Shown: positions 1 through 7,561 of the stretch, one piece after another | How positions within the stretch are numbered: position 1 is the first letter of the stretch | Layout: every line of letters begins with the position of its first letter | NCBI RefSeq assembly: GCF_040712085.1 | Contig: NZ_JBFCVK010000006.1 | Location: forward strand, 1 to 64,000 | Origin: Aquibaculum sediminis | GTDB lineage: Bacteria; Pseudomonadota; Alphaproteobacteria; Kiloniellales; DSM-21159 | Reading direction: 5' to 3' | Length of the DNA stretch: 64,000 nucleotides | Notes under the pieces: model-generated | Told to the model about the DNA's origin: nothing | The model's input: the letters and a program-made list of their open reading frames with translations, nothing else | The model's database searches: none | Position numbers and translations under genes: made by a program

Positions 1-1
1 G

Positions 2-73
2 TCCGCCGACGACATCCTCGCTTCCATCGAGCGCTTCTGCCTGCGAAACTGCCCAGAGCAAGCCAATCAATGA
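2..73 (+). CDS. C-terminal tail of a protein cut by the left edge, possibly an IS630-family transposase
   Basis: An open frame enters from the left edge and ends at TGA 71-73, giving 23 residues that include DDILASIERFCLR. The spacing of this ending (a short helix with ILASI and an RFC motif followed by a few polar residues) resembles the extreme C-terminus of IS630-family transposases as I remember them, but 23 residues are too few to be sure. No terminal inverted repeat or TA target duplication is recognisable just downstream. It could equally be the tail of an unrelated protein. The following gene is on the opposite strand. Confidence 0.35.
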   Translation, partial: SADDILASIERFCLRNCPEQANQ

Positions 74-95
74 TTAGAACTTCTGAACCAGGACA

Positions 96-815
96 CTAGT
101 CCCGGAAATCGTCGCCGATCATCGCCTTCATGCCTTCGAAGTGCGGCATGTAATGCGCGCCACCCTTCTCGTACTCGCCCTTGGTCTTGCCGGCCATGTT
201 GTCGCCCAGCACGTTCAGCGGTCGGCCGGTGGAATAGGCCAGTACCTGCAGGCGGGCCGCCTGCTCCAGGTAGTAGAGCGCGTCGAAGGTCTCGGGGATC
301 GACTCGCCCACCACGGTGACGCCGTGATTGGCCATGAAGAGCACCTTCTTGTCGCCCAACGCCCGGGCAATGCGGTCGCCTTCCTCACGGTCCTCGGCGA
401 GGCCGTTGTAGTCCATGTCGTAAGCCACATCGCCCCAGAAGCGCAGGGACTGCTGGCTCAGCGGCAGCAGGGTCGGATCCTCCAGCATCGCCAGCGCCGT
501 GGTGTTGGGCATGTGCGTGTGCATGACACAGCGTGCGCGCGGATTGTTGGCATGGATGCGGCCATGGATCGTGAAGGCCGTCAGTTCGGCCTCCGTCTTG
601 CCCTCGATGGTCCGCCCCTCGGAATCGATGAGCAGGATGTCGGAGGTCTTGACCCGGGACCAATGAATGCCATGCGGGTTGAGCAGAAAGCGGTCGTCCA
701 TGCCCGGGAGGGCATAGCTGAAGTGGTTGCAGACACCCTCGTTCAGGCCATACCAGGCTGCCATGCGCAGCGACGCCGCCAGATCCTCTTTAGCCTTGGC
801 AATGATCGCTTCCAC
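96..815 (-). CDS. Class II aldolase/adducin family protein
   Basis: Cytoplasmic 239-residue protein of the class II aldolase/adducin family, zinc-dependent enzymes that act on sugar phosphates or related hydroxy-acids. Visible family motifs are the zinc-site stretch VMHTHMPNTTAL in the middle and NHGVTVVG further on, preceded by an N-terminal SLRMAAWYGLNEGVCNHFS segment typical of the fold. The start is taken as GTG at 815 because a strong AGGAGG lies at 821-826 on the coding strand; a frame upstream is open but has no family character. No neighbouring pathway gene tells the substrate; such orphan members are often annotated only to family level. It is alone, followed by uppP in the same direction after 128 bases. 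Confidence 0.85.
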   Translation of the reverse strand: MEAIIAKAKEDLAASLRMAAWYGLNEGVCNHFSYALPGMDDRFLLNPHGIHWSRVKTSDILLIDSEGRTIEGKTEAELTAFTIHGRIHANNPRARCVMHTHMPNTTALAMLEDPTLLPLSQQSLRFWGDVAYDMDYNGLAEDREEGDRIARALGDKKVLFMANHGVTVVGESIPETFDALYYLEQAARLQVLAYSTGRPLNVLGDNMAGKTKGEYEKGGAHYMPHFEGMKAMIGDDFRD

Positions 816-943
816 CGTTCCCTCCTGCTTATGCAATACTGTCCGTCGAGCGCGCCGCATCCGGCCGCCGTTTCCCGCAAATCTTAGTCTTTCGCCTGCG
901 CCGGGGCAATGACAGCCCAAGCGCGAGCAGGTCGATCCCGAAC

Positions 944-1741
944 TCAGAGATAGAGCCAACCCAGCAACACCAGCCCCAGCGCCAGGCGGTAGATCACGAA
1001 AGGTGTGAAACTGGCCTGCCGCAGCCAGGCCATCATCCCGCCGATGGCCAGCCATGCCGCCATGAACGCAAAGCAGGCCGCCAGGATGGCATCGCCCTGC
1101 AAGGCCAGATCGCCGCTTTTCCACAGTTCGCGGCCCATGAGCAAACCGGCGGCGGCGGTCGTGGGAATAGAGAGCAACAGGGAGAAGCGCGCCGCCTCCG
1201 CCCGCTGGTAGCCGAGGAAGAGCGCTGCGGTGATGGTGATGCCCGAACGGCTTGTGCCCGGTACCAGGGCCAGGCACTGCGCCAATCCGATCAGGAGCGC
1301 ATGGCGCCAGGGCATCCCTTCCATGACAGCCTGGCGCCGCCCCAGCCTGTCGGCCAGGTAGAGCACGAGGCCGAAGCCGATCGTTGTTCCGGCGATCAGG
1401 GCCGGGTTGCGAAATTCACCCGAAACGAGGTCGCGCAGCGAAAAGCCCGCGGCCACGACCGGCAGCGTTCCGATGATCACCAGCAGCAGCAGCCGCGAAC
1501 CGCTGTCGAGCCGGCCGCGGGCCAGCGACAGGCTCCCCTCCGCCATGCGCAAGGTCTCGCGCCAAAAATAGGTCATGACCGCCGCAAGCGTGCCGACGTG
1601 TAGCGCCACGTCGATCATCAGACCCTGATCCGACCAACCGGTCAGCGCCGGCACCAGGATCAGGTGCGCGGAGGAGGAGATCGGCAGGAATTCGGTGATG
1701 CCCTGTACCAGGGCGAGGAAGAGCAGCTGCAGAAAGTCCAT
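944..1741 (-). CDS. uppP: Undecaprenyl-diphosphatase UppP (BacA)
   Basis: Integral membrane enzyme (265 residues) that dephosphorylates undecaprenyl pyrophosphate to recycle the lipid carrier for peptidoglycan and polysaccharide synthesis. The two BacA signatures are present: GITEFLPISSSAHL near the N-terminus, with the catalytic glutamate and serine region, and VPGTSRSGITI in the second half. Several hydrophobic helices separate them and the length matches the family (about 265-275). The start is placed at ATG 1741 (MDFLQLL), the usual family start; a GTG 30 bases upstream is possible. Loss of function in other bacteria sensitises to bacitracin. UppS, which makes the substrate lipid, is at 33.6-34.3 kb. 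Confidence 0.93.
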   Translation of the reverse strand: MDFLQLLFLALVQGITEFLPISSSAHLILVPALTGWSDQGLMIDVALHVGTLAAVMTYFWRETLRMAEGSLSLARGRLDSGSRLLLLVIIGTLPVVAAGFSLRDLVSGEFRNPALIAGTTIGFGLVLYLADRLGRRQAVMEGMPWRHALLIGLAQCLALVPGTSRSGITITAALFLGYQRAEAARFSLLLSIPTTAAAGLLMGRELWKSGDLALQGDAILAACFAFMAAWLAIGGMMAWLRQASFTPFVIYRLALGLVLLGWLYL

Positions 1742-1839
1742 GGGGCGACCGAAGCAGGCTGGGAGCGGCACGGAGGCCGTAAAATCGGGGGCGTGGCGGA
1801 CAGAAGGTCAGTGGCCACGGCCCGATGCATGGGCCCAGA

Positions 1840-1872
1840 AATACGATGGGCCGGCACAAGGGCCGGCCCATC
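1840..1872 (-). terminator. Hairpin terminator after the OmpA-like gene
   Basis: A perfect 11-bp inverted repeat, GATGGGCCGGC at 1845-1855 and GCCGGCCCATC at 1862-1872, has a 6-base loop. In the leftward direction it is followed by a short T-rich stretch (GTATTTC). It lies 22 bases beyond the stop codon of the OmpA-like gene, as expected for an intrinsic terminator. Confidence 0.7.
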
Positions 1873-1893
1873 GGGTCAAGGATGTTCCCGCGA

Positions 1894-2466
1894 TTACTGC
1901 AGGATGATCTCGACGCGGCGGTTACGCTGCTCGCGGACGTTCGGACCGGTCGGAACGGCCGGCTCGGAGAAGCCGCGACCGGCAACCGAGGTAGCATTGC
2001 CCGGAACGCCACGCTGCTCCAGCCAGTTCTGGACTGACTCGGCGCGACGCAGGGACAGACCCATGTTGTACTGGGCGCTACCGACGGTGTCGGTGTGACC
2101 GGTCAGAGCGAAGCTCTGGTTACCAGCCTGAGCCGCTTCGAGCGCCTGGCGCAGCACCGGTTCGGCGTCGGCGCGGATGTTGGAGCGATCGAAGTCGAAG
2201 TACACGGTGTAGGTCTGCGGCGCGGCCGGGGCCGGAGCCGGGGCCGGAGCCGGGGCCTCAGCCACCGGGCAGGGATAGGACGACTGCTGCAGCACCAGAT
2301 TGCCATTCAAGGAATGGATCGGGTTCTGCGGCGTAATGTTGGTGATCGGATTGCACATTTCGTGGCCGTGCGAGTCGACCTGTGCGGCTGCAGGCGCAGC
2401 CTCAACAGCCATTGTCAGCGCAAAGGCCGAAGCCACTGCAAAGCAGGTCTTGCGGAGTGAAATCAT
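1894..2466 (-). CDS. OmpA-family peptidoglycan-associated outer-membrane protein
   Basis: Exported 190-residue protein with a signal peptide (MISLRKTCFAVASAFALTM, cleavage near AAAQV), a short variable region, an Ala-Pro linker and a C-terminal OmpA-like domain. The domain shows YFDFDRSNI, TGHTDTVGSAQYNMGLSLRR and the closing NRRVEI; the Asp and Arg of these motifs bind the diaminopimelate residue of peptidoglycan. There is no N-terminal beta-barrel and no obvious lipobox, so it is probably a periplasmic or loosely anchored cell-wall linker rather than OmpA itself. Start chosen at ATG 2466, 9 bases after GGGGGA. A hairpin terminator follows, so it is probably monocistronic. Confidence 0.85.
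   Translation of the reverse strand: MISLRKTCFAVASAFALTMAVEAAPAAAQVDSHGHEMCNPITNITPQNPIHSLNGNLVLQQSSYPCPVAEAPAPAPAPAPAAPQTYTVYFDFDRSNIRADAEPVLRQALEAAQAGNQSFALTGHTDTVGSAQYNMGLSLRRAESVQNWLEQRGVPGNATSVAGRGFSEPAVPTGPNVREQRNRRVEIILQ
2225..2257. repeat. 12-bp tandem repeat coding for the Ala-Pro linker
   Basis: The 12-mer GCCGGGGCCGGA occurs twice in tandem (2225-2236, 2237-2248) with a partial third copy. On the coding (minus) strand it produces the alternating Ala-Pro linker of the OmpA-like protein. The copy number could vary by replication slippage without shifting the frame. Confidence 0.8.
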
Positions 2467-2915
2467 TTCGAGAGGTCCCCCTAGGGTTGGTTTGGTTACT
2501 GCTCGCTCCTCGGGGCACGAGGAACCCCGTTCAGCAGGGTTACAGTGTTCGTTCCAAGACAACATTTAACACCGTATAACCAATGATTGGAAGCCAAAGT
2601 TGGTCAACAAGCTGTGCAAAAGCGGCGACAAGTGCAGTAAACCCGTCACCTTCGAACCTCCCATCGACCAGCGTCCGGCGCCCAATCACTGCGCCGATTG
2701 CACCTCCCCGAAAGCGGGCCACCACTTGAGCGGACACCCCGCGACCCGGGAATGGCTCTCCCTCGTCCACGGCGAACAGCGTGCACGAGGCTGTTTGCTG
2801 CCTACACCCGCTCTATGATGCACGCAAGAACAATAGCGGCATCCGTGACTTCATTCACACAGTGGTGGTGCGTTCATGCAACAGATGGGGCCACAAGCGA
2901 GCAAAACCGCGGAGT
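2467..2915. other. 449-bp intergenic region upstream of the OmpA-like gene
   Basis: No supported gene. It holds the leader and presumably the promoter of the leftward OmpA-like gene. The only AT-rich patch is about 2560-2610, which on the minus strand contains TTGACC (2607-2602) and TTATAC (2579-2574), but 22 bases apart, too far for a standard sigma-70 pair. Small open frames here have no family character. I see no tRNA or repeat. Confidence 0.5.
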
Positions 2916-4283
2916 TCAGCCCTCTTGGGGCAAGAGGAATATCTGTCCCGGGTATATCAAATCGGGATCGCGGATCTGATTCTGGTTGGCCTGGAAGATG
3001 AGCGTGTACTGCGTGCCCTGGCCGTAGCTGCGTCGGGCGATGCGCCACAGGCTGTTGCCGGGCTGGACCACCACGAAGCGCTCGCCCGCGCCGGCGTCTG
3101 CAACGAAGTCGGAGCGCACGAAGGGGGTTTCCAGCCGGGCGAGCACCTTGCCCGCGGCATCGACCTGATCGAGGCGCAGCTGGTGCAGCCCCTCGGAAAG
3201 CTGGATTTCCGGGCGCGACAGCCAGCGCCCCTCTTCATCGCCGCTCACGTCGTCGACAAAGGCATCGTCAATATAGACAAAGACGGTGCCCTCCGGCGTG
3301 ACGCGTCCTGAGATCGTGACCCAGCCCTCCGCGTCATAGCGCAGGGTTTCCAGACTCAGATCACCCGTTTCCAGCCCTTCTTGCGGCCCCTGAAGAATGC
3401 GCGGCATCGCTTCGGGATCGGAGGGCAGCAGCACGGCCAAGGCCTCCGGCTGGTCCGCCTCGTCCAGCACCGCATCGCCTGCCGTTTCGTCAACAGGCCC
3501 AGCGTCGCTCGCTGTGTCCCCGGCAGTCGGGCTGCGCAAGGGAACCGAGACGATGACCACATCGTCGCCCAGGCGCTCCACGTCGGCCTCGCGGGCCACG
3601 AGCTGCAGTTCGTGGTCGCCCTCCGGCAGGGTCTCCGGCGGGATCATCAGCCATTCGCCGCGGCTGTCGGCCTCGACGCTGTCGACGACCTCCGTGCCGC
3701 GACGCAGTTCCACCACCGCACCGGGGTTCGCCCGGCCGGCGGCCACCACGCTGCCGGATCGATCCACCCTGACGATATCGAACTGCGGCGACTGCTGAGC
3801 CTCCGCCCCCTCCTCCGTCACCTCCGCCGCGATGCTCGCAGGCTCTTCAGTCGGAGAGGACTCGTCTGGGACCGCTTCTTCAGCGGCCGCATCCTCAAGG
3901 TCCTCGGAGACTGCGGCTGCGAGTTCATCCTGATCGACCTCGGGCATCTCCTGGCTTGCGGCCTCGGCCTCTTCTGCGTCGGGAGACGCTTCCTCGACCT
4001 GCTGCAGGTCCGGCAATGAGTCGGCCTCGTCTTCGGCCGGAGGTTCGTTTCTCTCCTCCAAGCGGCGAGGCGGCTCTTCCTCGTCCAGCGCCAGCGCGGC
4101 GGAGTCATCATCGCCCTGCGCTTCCGACTGGGGCGTTTCATCCTGGGACGTTTCATCCTGGGACGATTCAGCGGGCGCGACATCGGTCGCCGGCGTCTGC
4201 CCATCGCGCGGCGGACCAAAATAATAGTAGGCGACAGCACCCGCTGCGAGCAGGGCCAGGATCGCCAGGACGAGACGGTTCAC
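2916..4283 (-). CDS. LysM-domain cell-envelope protein with membrane anchor and acidic linker
   Basis: A 455-residue protein with four parts: an N-terminal membrane segment (about residues 2-22, ending YYYFGPP), a long acidic Glu/Asp/Ser/Ala-rich region to about residue 150, two Ig-like beta domains (for example VVELRRGTEVVDSVEADS and the segment around GRVTPEGTVFVYID), and a C-terminal LysM domain (VVVQPGNSLWRIARRSYG to YPGQIFLLP). LysM binds peptidoglycan, so the protein probably spans from the inner membrane to the wall. Proteins of this architecture are common in alphaproteobacteria and have no assigned role that I can name. The start is GTG 4283 with GGAG 9 bases upstream. It is divergent from the LOG-family gene. 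Confidence 0.85.
   Translation of the reverse strand: MNRLVLAILALLAAGAVAYYYFGPPRDGQTPATDVAPAESSQDETSQDETPQSEAQGDDDSAALALDEEEPPRRLEERNEPPAEDEADSLPDLQQVEEASPDAEEAEAASQEMPEVDQDELAAAVSEDLEDAAAEEAVPDESSPTEEPASIAAEVTEEGAEAQQSPQFDIVRVDRSGSVVAAGRANPGAVVELRRGTEVVDSVEADSRGEWLMIPPETLPEGDHELQLVAREADVERLGDDVVIVSVPLRSPTAGDTASDAGPVDETAGDAVLDEADQPEALAVLLPSDPEAMPRILQGPQEGLETGDLSLETLRYDAEGWVTISGRVTPEGTVFVYIDDAFVDDVSGDEEGRWLSRPEIQLSEGLHQLRLDQVDAAGKVLARLETPFVRSDFVADAGAGERFVVVQPGNSLWRIARRSYGQGTQYTLIFQANQNQIRDPDLIYPGQIFLLPQEG
4135..4164. repeat. Two tandem 15-bp units inside the LysM gene
   Basis: GTTTCATCCTGGGAC is repeated exactly at 4135-4149 and 4150-4164, followed by a decayed third unit. It encodes repeated acidic pentapeptides (QDETS-like) in the linker and looks like a recent in-frame duplication. 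Confidence 0.85.
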
Positions 4284-4483
4284 GAAAGGCGACTCCAACA
4301 GGCAGATAGGAGAAAGGCTAAGGCCGACCGGAAAGTAGTACTTGAACTCCACTGCGCGCAACGGCGGGAGTCACACAAACGATGACGGGCACCCAGGCAG
4401 GCCCTGGAAGACCCCGGTCGGGAGCGATAGCTTGCTGCTATCAACCACCTCCATCTCGTTCGTCTTTCATCGGAGCGCCGTCC

Positions 4484-5068
4484 ATGTCCCTGCCCGCCTC
4501 CCTCTGTCTCTATTGCGGATCCAAGCCCGGCAAGGATCCCGCCTATATGGAGGCCGCGCAGGCTTTGGGACGCTTTGCGGCGCAGGCGGGCATCCGATTG
4601 GTCTATGGCGGCGGGCGCGTCGGCCTCATGGGCGCCGCAGCCGACGCCTGTCTGGAAGCCGGCGGCGAGGTGGTCGGCATCATTCCAGACTTCCTGATGC
4701 GACATGAGGTGGGCCACCGCGGCCTGACGCAGCTGGAAGTGGTGGGCAGCATGCACGAGCGTAAAATGCGCATGTCCGAACTGGCCGAGGCCTTCTGCAT
4801 CCTGCCCGGCGGCCTCGGCACGCTGGAGGAGCTCTTCGAGGTGCTGACCTGGCGCCAGCTCGGCCTGCACGCCAAGCCCATCGTCGTGCTCGACATCCAG
4901 GGTTACTGGCAGCCGCTGTCCCACCTGCTCCAGGCCCAGCTCGCGGGCGGCTTCCTGCGCGAAGTTGATCTGGAGCTCTTGCGCTTCGTTCCAAGTGTGG
5001 AAGAACTGGCCGAGGCCTTACGCGCGCACCCTGCAGTCCGGGCCGACATCACCGGGAAGTGGGCCTAA
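4484..5068 (+). CDS. LOG-family protein (TIGR00730), putative cytokinin-type nucleotide phosphoribohydrolase
   Basis: A 194-residue cytoplasmic protein of the LOG family, Rossmann-like enzymes that release a base from a nucleoside 5'-monophosphate; plant LOG activates cytokinins, whereas bacterial members often act on AMP or have unknown substrates. The two family signatures are clear: YGGGRVGLMG near residue 40 and PGGLGTLEELFE near residue 105, the second carrying the catalytic Glu and Arg region. Length is normal for the family. Start at ATG 4484 with CGGAG 8-12 bases upstream; frames upstream are open but not conserved in character. It is divergent from the LysM gene across 200 bases and convergent with the AraC-type gene, with 8 bases between stops. 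Confidence 0.88.
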   Translation: MSLPASLCLYCGSKPGKDPAYMEAAQALGRFAAQAGIRLVYGGGRVGLMGAAADACLEAGGEVVGIIPDFLMRHEVGHRGLTQLEVVGSMHERKMRMSELAEAFCILPGGLGTLEELFEVLTWRQLGLHAKPIVVLDIQGYWQPLSHLLQAQLAGGFLREVDLELLRFVPSVEELAEALRAHPAVRADITGKWA

Positions 5069-5076
5069 ACCACGCC

Positions 5077-6132
5077 TTATCGCCCCTTCTTCAGGCCCGG
5101 CCGAGCATACTCTGGAACACGAAAACGTTTGCGGTAGGCACCCGGAGGCAGACCAGTCACCCGCTTGAAGAGCCGCCTGAAGAAGGCCGGCTCCTCGTAA
5201 CCGACTTGCCAGCTTATCTCGTCGACAGAGGCTTCCGTCCGCTCCAGGCGGCGCTTGGCATCCTCGACACGCACTCGCTGAACGTAGGTGATCGGGCTGA
5301 GTCCTGTAGCGGCGGCAAAGCGACGCTTGAAAGTCCGTTCTCCGAGCCCGGCCCGCTGGACCATCTCTTCTACGGGATTGGCGACGGAGAAATGCGTGGC
5401 GATCCAGTCCTGGGCCTTCTGGATCGAAAAGTCCCCGTGATCCTTGCGCCCCTCAAATACCATGTAGGGCGTCAGTCCGTCTTGGTGCCACTGCAGCGCA
5501 AAAAGGCGCGCGACGCTTTGAGCGGCCGACGCCCCTGCATGCCGCGCAATCAGATAGAGCACAAGATCGTGCCACGTCATGGAGGCGCCGGAGGAGATCA
5601 GCTCATTGCGGCTGCCGGACACGACCAGAACGCGCTCAGGATGAATCCTCACCGCCGGGAAGGCCGAAGCAAAGGGGCTCGCATAACCAAAATGGACGGT
5701 CGCATCCACGCCATCAAAGAGCCCGGACTCGGCAAGAAGAAAGATACCTGAGCATGCAGAACAGAGGAGTGCGCCGCGGCGGTGCATGGCGGCGCACCAC
5801 TCCACCAGTTCTGCGTGCCTCTCCTTCTGCCAATTGCCTTCCAACAGCAGGATCGAGGGCACTATGACGATGTCTGTGTGTTCGATCTCAGCGACGCTGC
5901 GATGAACCGAGACGGGTACGCCGCTCGCCAGTTCGAGGGGTCCCCGCTGCAATCCGACAATCTCCACGTGGAAGGGCGGGCCTTGGAAGCGGGCATCCAG
6001 CGCCGTGGGCATCATCGCAAAAACGTTCATCACGTCGAATATGCCGGAGAGGGTCGAAACCACGGCATCCGGAAGCGCAATCAAGCTCACGTGGAGCGGA
6101 TCGACCCGGCCCTGTTCCAAGCGCAGCGTCAT
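5077..6132 (-). CDS. GlxA-family AraC-type transcriptional regulator
   Basis: A 351-residue regulator with an N-terminal DJ-1/PfpI-like domain (residues about 12-190, including the segment ALLCSACSGIFLLAESGL around the nucleophile-elbow cysteine) and a C-terminal AraC DNA-binding domain with two helix-turn-helix units (EEMVQRAGLGERTFKRRF and VDEISWQVGYEEPAFFRRLFK). GlxA-type regulators are usually activators of nearby catabolic or export genes. The start at ATG 6132 has AGAGGG about 9 bases upstream. It is divergent from a methyltransferase and a MATE exporter across 230 bases, which suggests it controls that pair. Its ligand is unknown. Confidence 0.88.
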   Translation of the reverse strand: MTLRLEQGRVDPLHVSLIALPDAVVSTLSGIFDVMNVFAMMPTALDARFQGPPFHVEIVGLQRGPLELASGVPVSVHRSVAEIEHTDIVIVPSILLLEGNWQKERHAELVEWCAAMHRRGALLCSACSGIFLLAESGLFDGVDATVHFGYASPFASAFPAVRIHPERVLVVSGSRNELISSGASMTWHDLVLYLIARHAGASAAQSVARLFALQWHQDGLTPYMVFEGRKDHGDFSIQKAQDWIATHFSVANPVEEMVQRAGLGERTFKRRFAAATGLSPITYVQRVRVEDAKRRLERTEASVDEISWQVGYEEPAFFRRLFKRVTGLPPGAYRKRFRVPEYARPGLKKGR

Positions 6133-6362
6133 TTGTCAGCCCTCTGAAACGAGAGTCTAGCGCTGGCCAATCATTCAAGCCATGCGCCTTTTGGGGCACC
6201 CAGCAGCCGCCATCTGACTATTCTTCACGCGATGGCACAAACGGCCCGATAATGGACCATGCCGCTCTGCTGCTCTTCAGGTGCCCATGCGATCCATGTG
6301 CATCGTCACGCTGCCGCCCGTGGACATCATCAATCCTGGCGGCATCACACAGGAGCGCAGCA

Positions 6363-7433
6363 ATGCAACACACTACGACAATCGACTCCACCAAGCTCGA
6401 CGCGCTGGTATCACGTGCGGTGGGTGACCTTTCATCCGGCTATGGCGGCGTCATGATCAGCCTTGGACACCAACTCGGCTTGTTTAAGGCAATGGCCGGT
6501 GCCGGTCCGGTGACAGCGCGCGAACTTGCCATTCGTGCCGACTGCGCTGAACGCTATGTGTTGGAGTGGCTCAACTCGCAAGTGGCCGGCGGCTACCTCG
6601 ATTATCATAAGATCAGCGACAGTTACGAAATGACGCCGGAGCAAGCCCTGGTCCTGGCCGACGAGGACAGTCCCGTCTTCTTCCCCAGTGCCTGGGCCGT
6701 CCCGGCTTCGATGTGGGCCGATGAAGACAAGGCAATAGAGGCATTCCGCAGCGGCAAGGGCATTCCCTGGGGAGATCATGATGGCCGACTTGCCTGCGGT
6801 GTCGCAGCCTTCTACCGCAATGGCTACAAGGCGAGCCTGGTTCCCGAATGGCTCCCGGCACTGGATGGCGTGGTAGAGAAGCTCACTGTCGGGGCGCGTG
6901 TGGCGGATATCGGATGCGGTTTCGGCAATTCCACCACACTCATGGCCAAGGCCTTTCCGACATCCGAGTTCTACGGCTTCGATGCCCACCAGGGTTCCAT
7001 TGAGGAGGCACGCAAGCTTGCCTCTGACACAGGCGTGTCCGAGCGGTGCCATTTTGAGCTCGCACGTGCCGACACCTATCCGGCCAAGGGCTACGACCTG
7101 ATTTGCTTTTTCGATGCGCTGCACGACATGGGCGATCCGGTCGCAGCGGCTTCACATGCCGCCGAATCGCTTGCGCCTGGCGGGACGGTGATGCTGGTCG
7201 AGCCCTTCGCCAACGACAGGCTCGAAGACAACATCTCCACGGTGGCGAGAATGTACTACGCAGCCTCCACGACCATCTGCTGCGCTCATGCGATTTCCGA
7301 TGGCGGGCGAATGGTGCTTGGAGCCCAGGCTGGCGAATCACGTCTCGCCGATGTCTTCCGTAAGGCCGGATTCACCCGTTTCACCCGCGCTTTCGAAACG
7401 CCCTTCAATCTCGTTCTCGAGGCGCGGCTCTAG
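6363..7433 (+). CDS. Class I SAM-dependent methyltransferase with N-terminal winged helix
   Basis: A 356-residue protein. Residues about 10-90 form a winged-helix dimerisation domain of the type found in small-molecule O-methyltransferases and Rv2258c-like proteins (LGLFKAMAGAGPVTARELA, CAERYVLEWLNSQVAGGYL). Residues about 170-300 hold the SAM-binding fold, with VADIGCGFGNSTTLMA as motif I and CFFDALHDMGDP as a later motif. It probably methylates a small molecule. Start chosen at ATG 6363 because AGGAG at 6351-6355 is 7 bases upstream; the longer open frame from 6252 lacks a ribosome site. It is followed by the MATE exporter gene after 128 bases, so modification and export may be coupled. The substrate is not known. 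Confidence 0.8.
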   Translation: MQHTTTIDSTKLDALVSRAVGDLSSGYGGVMISLGHQLGLFKAMAGAGPVTARELAIRADCAERYVLEWLNSQVAGGYLDYHKISDSYEMTPEQALVLADEDSPVFFPSAWAVPASMWADEDKAIEAFRSGKGIPWGDHDGRLACGVAAFYRNGYKASLVPEWLPALDGVVEKLTVGARVADIGCGFGNSTTLMAKAFPTSEFYGFDAHQGSIEEARKLASDTGVSERCHFELARADTYPAKGYDLICFFDALHDMGDPVAAASHAAESLAPGGTVMLVEPFANDRLEDNISTVARMYYAASTTICCAHAISDGGRMVLGAQAGESRLADVFRKAGFTRFTRAFETPFNLVLEARL

Positions 7434-7561
7434 CAGCGAACTCGCGGCCCGACAGAACCCAGCTCTCCCGGCGGGAATTGCGCGGGTGTGGAACCCACTA
7501 ACTCCACACCCGAGTGATCCCCGCTGCGAGTGCCGGCTGCTGGCGTCATCTGGAACCCGCC

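Noticed and set aside
2574..2602. TTGACC/TTATAC pair as promoter of the OmpA-like gene
   Set aside because: The spacing is 22 bases, outside the working range for a sigma-70 promoter.
2640..2670. A GGTTCGAA-type T-loop on the minus strand suggesting a tRNA
   Set aside because: The flanks do not form a T-stem, and no acceptor or anticodon arm could be found around it.
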